Positions 37,912 to 46,279 of a stretch of DNA of 64,000 nt are shown here, one piece after another. How positions within the stretch are numbered: the stretch's first letter is position 1; the number at the start of each line of letters is the position of its first letter. The DNA comes from SKVR01 sp037441525 (GTDB lineage: Bacteria > Bacteroidota > Bacteroidia > Bacteroidales > UBA7960): NCBI GenBank assembly GCA_037441525.1, contig JBBISA010000014.1:1-64000 (forward strand). Reading direction: 5' to 3'. Made by a program: the position numbers and the translations under genes. The notes below the pieces were generated by a model, which searched no databases, was not told the DNA's origin, and saw only the letters and a list, made by a program, of their open reading frames with translations.

Positions 37912-38066
37912 GATAGTATTGTATTATTTGTGAATATTTCGTTTGAAAATTAGAAACTAAACTTGATGTGAATGCCTAAATTAAAAATTCTTAGAACTCT
38001 TTTCAATCCCAAAACTCAATCCCAGACACCCAAAGTCTGATACCCGGAGCCTGATACCTGCATCTC

Positions 38067-38759
38067 CTATTTAAACTCAAAACTATTACCTTCTTCCACA
38101 AGGGTATCATACTTTTTCTTATCGAATTTATAATAGAAAGCACCTCTTTTCGATGATTCTTTATCCTTTTCATCGAGCCGTGTGATTACCCCCATCGATA
38201 GTAGTTTTTTCCTGAAATTGCGTTTATCAATGGGTTGCTGGTGGATGGCTTCGTAAAGTTGTTGTATTTTTGTAAGTGTGAACTTTTCTGGTAGAAGCTC
38301 AAACCCGATAGGCTGAACAATAGTTTTTCGTCGTAACCGGCGTAATGCTTTCATTACCATAGCATTATGGTCGAAAACAAGAGGAGGTATATCATCAAGA
38401 GCAAACCACCGGGCTCCATGATTAAGTCCCTGGGCCTGGTCGTAGTTATTGATATTGATTAAGGCATAATAGGCAACCGAAATTACCCTGTCTGCCGAAT
38501 CCCTTTTCAGGTCGCCATAGGTATAAAGTTGCTCAAGGAAAACTGATTTTAAACCCGTTAGTTCTTCCAGGATTCGGTATGCGGCATCATCTATACTTTC
38601 TCCACTGCCTACAAAGCCACCCATGAGCGACCAGTGTCCTTCCATGGGTGGCATTTTTCTTTTAATGAGTAATAGTTTAAGTTTACCCTGGTCGAAACCA
38701 AAGATGATGCTGTCGATGGCAACAAAATTCTTCTCGTGGACTTGGTTGTACAGGGTCAT
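38067..38759 (-). CDS. araR: Nudix-type L-arabinose repressor (AraR-like)
   Basis: The product is about 230 residues from the ATG at 38759, which gives a start (MTLYNQVHEKNFVAIDSIIF) just 14 bp after the transporter stop; a longer frame would overlap the transporter. A Nudix domain (about 10-150) is followed by a winged-helix domain (about 165-230, with FTLTKIQQLYEAI and FRKKLLSMGVI), the NrtR architecture. The Nudix box GFVGSGESIDDAAYRILEEL lacks part of the catalytic REUXEE signature, as expected for a sugar sensor rather than a hydrolase. A Nudix regulator of this type controls arabinose genes in Bacteroides thetaiotaomicron; the position here supports the same role. Confidence 0.85.
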   Translation of the reverse strand: MTLYNQVHEKNFVAIDSIIFGFDQGKLKLLLIKRKMPPMEGHWSLMGGFVGSGESIDDAAYRILEELTGLKSVFLEQLYTYGDLKRDSADRVISVAYYALININNYDQAQGLNHGARWFALDDIPPLVFDHNAMVMKALRRLRRKTIVQPIGFELLPEKFTLTKIQQLYEAIHQQPIDKRNFRKKLLSMGVITRLDEKDKESSKRGAFYYKFDKKKYDTLVEEGNSFEFK

Positions 38760-38773
38760 GACGGTGAAGGATA

Positions 38774-40423
38774 TTACCAAAAGTAGATATAAAACCCGAT
38801 GGTAACTGCCAGAATAATTACTGTATGCACCACATCCCAACGATTCCAGCTGGCGCGGGTTTCAGTAAGTTGCTCTGCTGTTGCTGAGCCATAGGTAAGC
38901 CCCACGGTTTTTGAAGCGTCGGCAGGTTTGGTAAAGAACGATACCACCACAATTACTACTATACAAATAAAGAAGAGGTAAATAGAAAAGTGCAGCCAGT
39001 TACTCTGGAGAAATAGTGTATAGATGAGGCTGTCGTTGCTGATACTTGCAGCAAAGATTTTAGCTGCCAGCCTTGACATGCCAAGGATAAACCCAGTGAG
39101 CAAACCAGCAAAGCCTGCGGCGGGTGTGGCACGTTTCCAAAAAACACCTAACAGGAATACTGAAGCAATGCCAGGAGCAAGCAACGACTGTACATCCTGC
39201 AAATAGGCATACAAAACCTGGCCAATGCCCTGCATTACTGGTATCCATAAAATACCAAGCACCACAATAACAATGGTTGCAATGCGACCCACCTTTACAA
39301 GGTGCTTTTCTGAGCTTTCAGGACGGAATTTTTCATAAAAATCCTTGGTAAAAAGAATTGCCGAAGAATTAAAGAGAGACGCCAATGAACTCATCAGCGC
39401 TGCTATAAGTCCTCCAACCACGATGCCACGCACACCAATGGGGAGTAGATTTTTTACAAGACTCGAAAACGCAGCATCTGAGCTTGACAGCTCCATTAGT
39501 CCTTTCTGGTTCAATGCAAAGGCAATCATACCAGGAATAAGGAAAATGAAAACCGGCAATAGCTTAAGGTATGCGCCAAAAATTGACCCACGGCGGGCCT
39601 GCTTCTGATCGCGCCCTGAGAGTACCCTTTGCACAATATATTGATCGGTACACCAGTACCAGAAACCAATAATGGCAGAACCAAGCAGAACGCCGGTCCA
39701 TGGAAATTCGGAGTCGCGGTGTGAGCGAATAAGACTGGTCATTGAATCTCCTTCGGGAGTAAGTGTAGCGCTGGTTATTTGCATCAGTTCGTTCCAGCCA
39801 CCCACTTCGCGAAGCCCAATCACCAGAATAACAATGGAGCCCAGCAATAGAACCGGCAGTTGAAGCACCGATGTGTACATAACGGCACGCATTCCGCCCA
39901 ATACAGTGTAAATCCCCGTAAAGACTACCAGGCCAATGGCACCAATCCAGAAAAAGTCGATGCCCATCCAGGTATCAATACCAAATACTTCCTTAAATAC
40001 TATACCCCCGGCATAAACAGTAACGGCAACTTTGGTAAGCACATAACTTACCAGCGAAATTACGGAAAGAAAGTTGCGCGATGCTGAATTGTAGCGCCTT
40101 TCGAGAAACTCAGGCATGGTAAAAACCCTACTGCGCGAATAAAATGGAACAAACACCCACCCCAGCACCAGGATAAGCCATCCCTGCATTTCCCAGTGAG
40201 CCATGGCCATGCCTGTTTCGGCGCCTGCTCCTGCAAGCCCCACAAGATGCTCTGAACCAATGTTGGATGCAAATATAGAAGCCCCAATGGCAATCCATCC
40301 TGCATTGCGGCCGGCGAGAAAATAATCTGCCGAAGTTTCTTTTTTCTGGCGAACAACCCACCAGATTACTGCGAACAGGGAAACAAAAAAGGTCCCAAGT
40401 ACAATCCAGTCTAATATTGTCAT
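38774..40423 (-). CDS. Sodium:sugar symporter (SSS family), probable arabinose transporter
   Basis: The 549-residue protein has about 13-14 membrane helices and clear solute:sodium symporter features: WWVVRQKKETSADYFLAGRNAGW at the start, GASIFASNIGSEHLVGLAGAGA (sodium site region), RRYNSASRNFLSVISL, and WYWCTDQYIVQRVLSGRD. The family imports sugars, inositol or nucleosides with Na+. As first gene of the ara cluster and 14 bp from araR, L-arabinose is the likely substrate. A possible -7 promoter element lies 166 bp upstream. Confidence 0.9.
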   Translation of the reverse strand: MTILDWIVLGTFFVSLFAVIWWVVRQKKETSADYFLAGRNAGWIAIGASIFASNIGSEHLVGLAGAGAETGMAMAHWEMQGWLILVLGWVFVPFYSRSRVFTMPEFLERRYNSASRNFLSVISLVSYVLTKVAVTVYAGGIVFKEVFGIDTWMGIDFFWIGAIGLVVFTGIYTVLGGMRAVMYTSVLQLPVLLLGSIVILVIGLREVGGWNELMQITSATLTPEGDSMTSLIRSHRDSEFPWTGVLLGSAIIGFWYWCTDQYIVQRVLSGRDQKQARRGSIFGAYLKLLPVFIFLIPGMIAFALNQKGLMELSSSDAAFSSLVKNLLPIGVRGIVVGGLIAALMSSLASLFNSSAILFTKDFYEKFRPESSEKHLVKVGRIATIVIVVLGILWIPVMQGIGQVLYAYLQDVQSLLAPGIASVFLLGVFWKRATPAAGFAGLLTGFILGMSRLAAKIFAASISNDSLIYTLFLQSNWLHFSIYLFFICIVVIVVVSFFTKPADASKTVGLTYGSATAEQLTETRASWNRWDVVHTVIILAVTIGFYIYFW

Positions 40424-40588
40424 ACGATTGTGATTTTTGGTTGATGAAAGATTGATTTTGAATTTTTTATCCGGCCTGGATTATACTTGATGAAATTTAT
40501 AACAACCATAGCCGGGATTTTGAGTGTAAAAATAACACTTATAATAAATCACCAAAAAAAATCTTAAATAATTTTTATGTGATGCTAC

Positions 40589-40596
40589 CAAAAATA
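40589..40596 (-). promoter_or_regulatory. Candidate -7 element upstream of the ara cluster
   Basis: The minus strand reads TATTTTTG, matching TAnnTTTG, 166 bp before the transporter start and adjacent to the repeat block. No -33 TTG is seen, so support is limited. Confidence 0.35.
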
Positions 40597-40631
40597 AATG
40601 TTGAAAACGGGTTTTGGTTGCCGGAACTGCC

Positions 40632-40756
40632 CTTGCGCTGGCCACATACCGCGGCAAATTGAATACCTTTTGTGCGCAGCGCATTTTTTCGCTCATATTC
40701 CATAACCCCGGGTTGACACCCGGGGCTATAATCATTTCACCCCTTCGGGGTTGCGC
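40632..40756 (-). repeat. Dispersed hairpin element, copy 3 (inverted)
   Basis: This is the reverse complement of the elements at 7757 and 24565: TTGCGCTGGCCAC, CTTTTGTGCGCAGCGCATTTT, then the hairpin CCCCGGGTTGACACCCGGGG at 40706-40725 and CACCCCTTCGGGGTTGCGC. All three copies sit between genes next to 15-mer arrays. Confidence 0.8.
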
Positions 40757-40771
40757 TAACAAAGCAAAAGA

Positions 40772-40937
40772 CCTTATCTCGTTTAAAGCCGAGACATGGG
40801 CACTGATCTCGTCTATGGCCGAGACACGGCACCCGAAACCCGAAACCGGACACCTGACACCAGATAATCCTATAATCCGACAATCAACAATCCGAAAATC
40901 CGACAATCAACAATCCGACAATCAACAATCCGACCAT
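40772..40937 (-). repeat. Composite repeat tail: ATCTCGT repeat and 15-mer array
   Basis: Two direct copies of a unit of about 25 nt (ATCTCGTTTAAAGCCGAGAC and ATCTCGTCTATGGCCGAGAC, about 40774-40828) are followed by ACCCGAAACCGGACACCTGA (about 40831-40862), the inverse of the block at 24503. A 15-mer array (40864-40937) then runs up to the gdhA stop. It completes the third composite repeat of the window. Confidence 0.7.
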
Positions 40938-40939
40938 CC

Positions 40940-42280
40940 CTAAACATATCCCTGGGCCATCATGGCATCGGCAACTTTTACGAAACCGCCAATGTTGGCT
41001 CCCTTCACGTAGTTTATAAAGTCGCCTTCCCTGCCATATTCAACACAGGTTTTGTGAATGTTGATCATAATGGCATGCAGGCGCTGGTCAACTTCTTCGC
41101 GGGTCCAGGAAAGACGCAGTGAGTTCTGACTCATTTCGAGCCCTGAAGTAGCCACGCCACCGGCATTTGCAGCTTTGCCAGGGCCATAGAGGATTTTGTG
41201 CTTCAGAAATATTTCAACAGCCTCGGGGGTTGAAGGCATATTAGCTCCTTCGCTTACACAGATACAACCATTGTCGATAAGGGTTTGAGCATCATTTCCG
41301 CTGATCTCGTTTTCGGTTGCGCAGGGTAGCGCAATGTCGCACTTCTCAGCCCACGGACGGCTTGTTCCTTCCACATATTTGCATCCGAACCGGTCGGCAT
41401 ATTCGCTGATGCGGCCCCTACGCTGGTTTTTCAATTCCATGATCCAGCTGAGTTTTTCGCGGTCTATACCGTCCTGATCGTAGATATAGCCGGTTGAATC
41501 GGAGAAGGTAACCACTTTGCCACCAAATTCGAGAGCTTTTTCGGCAGCATATTGGGCAACATTACCCGAACCGCTTATTGCAATGGTTTTGCCTGTGAAT
41601 CCTTCGTTAATGGTAGCCAGCATTTCCTGGGCAAAATAAACGCAACCGTACCCAGTGGCTTCGGGCCTTATCAGACTGCCGCCGTATTCGCGGCCTTTGC
41701 CGGTAAGCACACCTGTAAACTCATTGCGAATACGCTTGTATTGCCCAAACATATAGCCAATTTCGCGACCCCCAACCCCTATATCACCTGCAGGAACATC
41801 AGTATCGGGGCCAATGTGCCTGGATAGTTCTGTCATAAAACTCTGGCAAAAGCGCATCACTTCATTGTCTGATTTTCCCTTTGGATCGAAATCGCTGCCC
41901 CCTTTTCCTCCGCCCATTGGCAAAGATGTAAGGCTGTTTTTAAAAACCTGCTCGAAAGCAAGGAATTTCAGAATGCCCAGGTTTACAGTGGGGTGAAATC
42001 TTAATCCTCCTTTGTAGGGCCCGATGGCGCTGTTCATTTCGATGCGGAATCCCCGGTTTACATGTACTTCGCCTTTATCATCAATCCACGGAACCCTGAA
42101 AATTATCACTCTCTCGGGCTCAATCATGCGTTCGAAAACCTTGGCTGCCTTGTATTTTGGATTTTCATCAAGGAAAGGAAGAATGGTTTCTGCTACTTCT
42201 TCCACAGCCTGGTGAAACTCTGATTCGGAAGGATTCTTCGCGATAACGTAATCCATGAATTTTTTCAACTGTGTGTTCAT
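40940..42280 (-). CDS. gdhA: Glutamate dehydrogenase, NADP-type
   Basis: The 446-residue hexameric glutamate dehydrogenase interconverts 2-oxoglutarate plus ammonia and glutamate. The substrate site shows GPYKGGLRFHPTVNLG, PMGGGKGGSDFDPKGK (catalytic Lys) and PAGDIGVGGREIGYMFG. The coenzyme fold reads SGSGNVAQYAAEKALEFGG...FSDSTGY, close to the NADP enzyme of Escherichia coli, so an assimilatory NADP role is inferred. It is divergent from the receiver/ATP-grasp gene at 42509, sharing a 228-bp control region. A second, NAD-type paralogue lies at 57207 next to the paralogue of that partner. Confidence 0.93.
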   Translation of the reverse strand: MNTQLKKFMDYVIAKNPSESEFHQAVEEVAETILPFLDENPKYKAAKVFERMIEPERVIIFRVPWIDDKGEVHVNRGFRIEMNSAIGPYKGGLRFHPTVNLGILKFLAFEQVFKNSLTSLPMGGGKGGSDFDPKGKSDNEVMRFCQSFMTELSRHIGPDTDVPAGDIGVGGREIGYMFGQYKRIRNEFTGVLTGKGREYGGSLIRPEATGYGCVYFAQEMLATINEGFTGKTIAISGSGNVAQYAAEKALEFGGKVVTFSDSTGYIYDQDGIDREKLSWIMELKNQRRGRISEYADRFGCKYVEGTSRPWAEKCDIALPCATENEISGNDAQTLIDNGCICVSEGANMPSTPEAVEIFLKHKILYGPGKAANAGGVATSGLEMSQNSLRLSWTREEVDQRLHAIMINIHKTCVEYGREGDFINYVKGANIGGFVKVADAMMAQGYV

Positions 42281-42464
42281 TGTTTTGCTTTTTTTGGTTA
42301 GTAATTTTAAAAAGATTTTATGGCAATTTTATGCTTTAAATACATTGTTTCCATTTTTTTTGAAAACAAAATATTTTTTTTATTTCCGTGATTTTATTCA
42401 ATAATTTTTGTATATGGCTTAATTTATTTTTTCTTTCCTGCTTAACCCTTTAATATGCTGTTGT

Positions 42465-42489
42465 GCCCTATTTTTAGTATTTTTAGGGC
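42465..42489. promoter_or_regulatory. Inverted repeat in the gdhA/ATP-grasp divergent region
   Basis: GCCCTA (42465-42470) and TAGGGC (42484-42489) form a short perfect inverted repeat around an A/T core containing a near -7 sequence TATTTTTA. It lies 20 bp upstream of the ATG at 42509 and could be an operator. The remainder of 42281-42508 is very AT-rich. Confidence 0.3.
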
Positions 42490-42508
42490 TGTTTAAACCA
42501 CCACTAAC

Positions 42509-45500
42509 ATGCAGGACTCTGCCACTTATACCGACCCCAGCCAGGAACTGAAAGATGCCGAGCAAATGCTTGCCAATCTTACCATCAGCCAGGAAGAGAT
42601 ACAAAAACTCATTGCCGAAAAGCGGGAAAGACTCAAGGAGCTTGGTGCCATTAACCAGGCCACACATATCTTAAAGCAAGAAAAAAATATTGACGAAATG
42701 CTGGCCGAGATATGCCATATCCTTCCGGCGGCATGGCAATACCCTGAGGATACTGTTTCAAGAATCAACTATGGTAAGAAATATTTTGTCAGTGGAGAAA
42801 GATTTAGGGAGACGCCATGGTGTCAGAAAAAATACTTTGAAACAATTGACGGGGTAGATGGAATGATAGAAGTATATTACCTGCGACCTCATGAGGAACT
42901 CGACGAAGGCCCTTTCCTGGCAGAGGAGCGCGATCTTATCAACAACCTGAGCAGTATTATCTCAGGTTATCTCAACACTTCAATTGGCAAAGAGTTATTG
43001 CGCATTACCGGAAAACCATCCCGCCCAAGGATAGATAAAAAGCCTTCTTCTGATCAACCAGGTTTACAGGAAAAAAATGAACCATTTGTTTCGGATAAGG
43101 ATAAACATGCTGAGATACTCGCTTCGGAGTTTCCGCAACTAACCCGATCGGGCCATTTGCCGGCACACTCGCAATACAGCAGGCATCTTCTGCAGAAATT
43201 TCTGGTAAAACACAATTCCGATAAGGATATTTACCACGATATGATGCAGTATAAGGTGCGTGAGATTTTGCTGGTAGCCAATCTCTACGATGCCTATATC
43301 ATTGAACAGGAGGGTCGGTTTTTTGAAAGGGTAACCGGCGAATATTACCAGTTAAGCCTTTCATCGGCCCCACGCATTACCGGAGTATCCACACCCGAGG
43401 AAGCCCTTGAGAAATTGCAGCAAAAACATTACGACCTTGTAATTGTAATGATGGGGGTAGATAAACAGACCCCTATTCAGCTGAGCAAGGTTATCAGGAA
43501 GATTTACCATAATATTCCCATCTTTTTGCTCCTCAATAACAACAGCGATATTGGTATTTTTGAAGACGGGGCCAAAACCATTAGCCCCATCGATAAGGTT
43601 TTTGTCTGGAACGGCGACTCCAACGTTTTTCTTGCAATGGTAAAATACATTGAAGACAAAATAAATGTAGAGAATGATATTAATATAGGCATGGTGCAGG
43701 TAATTCTGCTGGTTGAAGATTCGGCGCGGTATTACTCGCGCTATCTTCCCATTCTTTACTCCATTGTAATTGAGCAAACCCAGCAACTTATTGAGGAAGT
43801 GAATGTTGATGAGCTTTCCAAATTGCTTAAAATGCGTGTGAGGCCAAAAATACTGCTTGCATCCAACTATACCGAAGCCCTTACCCTTTTCGACAAGTAC
43901 CGTGAAAATCTGCTATGTCTTATATCGGATGTTAAATTTGAGAAAAACGGTAAGCTCGACGATCGTGCCGGGCTCAGCCTTGTGGCGTATGCCCGCGATC
44001 AGATGCCTGAACTTCCCGTAGTGCTGCAATCTTCCGATACCGAAAATGCGCATCATGCTTATTTGATGAAATCTACCTTCATCAACAAAAACTCAGAAAC
44101 ACTTAAACAGGATCTGCGCAGTTTTATAGACTATTATCTGGGGTTTGGTAATTTTATTTACCGCGATGAGGAGGGACGCCGCGAAATTGCCGTAGCCCGC
44201 ACAATGAAAGAGTTTCAGAACCATCTGAAGCACATTCCTGAAAAATCGATTGTTTACCACGCTCGTAAAAATCATTTCTCGCACTGGCTGATGGCCCGTG
44301 GTGAAATACAGATAGCCAAAAAAATAAAACCCCTCAAGGTAGAAGACTTTTTCAGCCCTGGCCAGATAAGGGAGTATATGCTTAGCATTATTGAATCATG
44401 TATACGTGACCGCCAGCGCGGTAAGGTCGTTAATTTTGTAGAATCGGCAATTATTGACGAAACCAACGTGGTTAGTATGGCTCCCGGTTCACTGGGCGGA
44501 AAGGGAAGGGGCCTTGCTTTTATAAGTATGCTTATCAATAATTTTACGTTCAGCGAAATTGTCCCCGGCATCCGCATCAGGTCACCAAAAACATCGATAA
44601 TTGGCACCGAAGAGTTTGAGCAATTTATGCAGCACAACCGACTCTATGATGTTATTTACAAGGAAACCGATTTTCACCGTATACAGGAGTATTTTATAAA
44701 GGGTGAACTCTCATCGGGGCTGGAGAAAAAACTGAAAGTTTACCTTTCTCTCATCAAAAAGCCCCTTGCCATCAGATCATCGAGTCTGTTCGAAGATTCG
44801 CTTATGCAGCCCTTTGCCGGCATTTTCGATACCTTCCTTCTTCCCAACAACCACGAGAATCTAAATGTACGGCTCCATCAAACCATGGATGCCATAAAAC
44901 TTGTATTTGCCTCCATTTTTTCCCCCACCGCCCAGACCTATTTCAAGGCAGTGAATTATAAAATGGAGGAAGAAAAGATGGCGGTAATTATTCAGGAAGT
45001 TGTGGGTAATCAGTTCGAAAGTTTCTTCTATCCTCATATTAGTGGTGTGGCACAATCGTACAATTTCTATCCCTATTCGTACATGAAACCCGAAGAAGGC
45101 TTTGCAGTGGCAGCAGTGGGGCTGGGCAAATATGTGGTGGAAGGGGAGAAGACTTACCGATTTTCGCCGGTACATCCGCAACTCGAAATCTATACCCCAC
45201 GCGACTTATACAAAAATTCGCAGCTGCATTTCTATGCCATCAACATGGCCCTCAAAGACCTGAATCTGCTCGAAGGCGAAGATGCCGGCCTTATCAAACT
45301 CGAAGTTTCGAAGGCCGAAAAGCATGGGACCCTTAAACATTCGGCTTCGGTATATGATGTATCGAGTGAACGCACCCTGCCGGGTATTACCCACCCTGGT
45401 CCAAGGGTGATAAACTTTGCCAATATTCTCAAATACGATTACATCCCCATGGCAAAGACCATTGAAGTGATTCTGGATATTGTTTCGGAAGCAATGGGCT

Positions 45501-46150
45501 CACCCATAGAGATTGAGTTTGCCATTGACCTGAACAAGGACAAGGACGGTATGGCATCTTTCTATCTGCTGCAGATAAAACCCCTTATTAAAAACATAAT
45601 TGAGAATGAAATCAACCTCACCCGCATTGACAATGAGCGCCTGTTGCTGTATTCGGAAAACGGAATGGGCAACGGTATAATAAGCAGCATTAGCGATGTG
45701 GTGTATGTTGATATGCAAAAGTTTGACAAGCTCAAGACTGAAAAAATGCGCGATGAAATTGAACAGATCAACCGCCAGATGATTGAACAGGACCGCAGAT
45801 ATATCCTTGTTGGGCCAGGACGGTGGGGGACACGCGACAGGTTTATTGGCATACCCGTAAACTGGTCGCAAATTTCAAATGCACGTATTATTGTGGAAGT
45901 AAGTATGGAAGACTTTCCGCTCGATGCATCATTGGGCTCCCATTTCTTTCACAATGTAATTTCTATGAATGTGGGCTATTTTTCAGTAAAACACAATGCA
46001 CTTATTGATTATATAAACTGGGATGTACTTGAAGCAGCCCCTCTTGTTGCCGAAACCCAGTATTTCAGGCATGTACGTTTCGAAAAACCCCTTGAGATTA
46101 TCATGGATGGAAAGAAAAGAGCATCGCTGATTTATTTTCAGAATGATTAG
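42509..46150 (+). CDS. Receiver/PEP-synthase-like ATP-grasp multidomain protein 1
   Basis: The 1213-residue cytoplasmic protein has an N-terminal coiled coil (about 12-60) and a GAF-like region (60-165). A pseudo-receiver (about 250-385) follows, in which DLVIVMMGVD places Met314 at the phosphoacceptor position. A second receiver (about 397-545) keeps the acidic pair Glu403/Asp404, Asp474 and Lys527. The PPDK_N/PEP-synthase ATP-grasp domain (from about 650) shows GGKGRGLAF, AIRSSSLFEDS, FAGIFDTF and FYLLQIKPL. The protein ends in a C-terminal domain with YILVGPGRWGTRDRF and SLGSHFFHN. The phosphohistidine and PEP-binding domains of true PEP synthase are missing, so PEP synthesis is unlikely. 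It is divergent from NADP-type gdhA. Function is unknown; regulation of nitrogen/carbon metabolism is inferred from the context. Confidence 0.88.
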   Translation: MQDSATYTDPSQELKDAEQMLANLTISQEEIQKLIAEKRERLKELGAINQATHILKQEKNIDEMLAEICHILPAAWQYPEDTVSRINYGKKYFVSGERFRETPWCQKKYFETIDGVDGMIEVYYLRPHEELDEGPFLAEERDLINNLSSIISGYLNTSIGKELLRITGKPSRPRIDKKPSSDQPGLQEKNEPFVSDKDKHAEILASEFPQLTRSGHLPAHSQYSRHLLQKFLVKHNSDKDIYHDMMQYKVREILLVANLYDAYIIEQEGRFFERVTGEYYQLSLSSAPRITGVSTPEEALEKLQQKHYDLVIVMMGVDKQTPIQLSKVIRKIYHNIPIFLLLNNNSDIGIFEDGAKTISPIDKVFVWNGDSNVFLAMVKYIEDKINVENDINIGMVQVILLVEDSARYYSRYLPILYSIVIEQTQQLIEEVNVDELSKLLKMRVRPKILLASNYTEALTLFDKYRENLLCLISDVKFEKNGKLDDRAGLSLVAYARDQMPELPVVLQSSDTENAHHAYLMKSTFINKNSETLKQDLRSFIDYYLGFGNFIYRDEEGRREIAVARTMKEFQNHLKHIPEKSIVYHARKNHFSHWLMARGEIQIAKKIKPLKVEDFFSPGQIREYMLSIIESCIRDRQRGKVVNFVESAIIDETNVVSMAPGSLGGKGRGLAFISMLINNFTFSEIVPGIRIRSPKTSIIGTEEFEQFMQHNRLYDVIYKETDFHRIQEYFIKGELSSGLEKKLKVYLSLIKKPLAIRSSSLFEDSLMQPFAGIFDTFLLPNNHENLNVRLHQTMDAIKLVFASIFSPTAQTYFKAVNYKMEEEKMAVIIQEVVGNQFESFFYPHISGVAQSYNFYPYSYMKPEEGFAVAAVGLGKYVVEGEKTYRFSPVHPQLEIYTPRDLYKNSQLHFYAINMALKDLNLLEGEDAGLIKLEVSKAEKHGTLKHSASVYDVSSERTLPGITHPGPRVINFANILKYDYIPMAKTIEVILDIVSEAMGSPIEIEFAIDLNKDKDGMASFYLLQIKPLIKNIIENEINLTRIDNERLLLYSENGMGNGIISSISDVVYVDMQKFDKLKTEKMRDEIEQINRQMIEQDRRYILVGPGRWGTRDRFIGIPVNWSQISNARIIVEVSMEDFPLDASLGSHFFHNVISMNVGYFSVKHNALIDYINWDVLEAAPLVAETQYFRHVRFEKPLEIIMDGKKRASLIYFQND

Positions 46151-46212
46151 CCTTATTCAGAAAAACCCTAAAATGGTGGTTGAAAAAATATTGGATGATA
46201 TTAAGTGTGATG

Positions 46213-46260
46213 TGTAAAAAAATTTGCCCGGTATGTATATCAAACATACCGGGCAAATTT
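46213..46260 (-). terminator. Strong intrinsic terminator between convergent genes
   Basis: A perfect 17-bp stem (46220-46236 and 46244-46260; core TTTGCCCGGTATGT) with a 7-nt loop lies 20 bp after the stop of the minus-strand protease gene. It is followed on that strand by a T tract. It can also stop the plus-strand gene ending at 46150. Confidence 0.85.
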
Positions 46261-46279
46261 CATTAATCCCAATCAGGCT

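Noticed and set aside
38067..38840. Longer AraR-like protein starting at 38840
   Set aside because: It would overlap the symporter gene by 67 bp and add a membrane-like segment not found in the family; the ATG at 38759 fits.
42509..46150. Annotation as phosphoenolpyruvate synthase
   Set aside because: Only the ATP-grasp domain is present; the phosphohistidine and PEP/pyruvate-binding domains are absent and receivers are fused in front.
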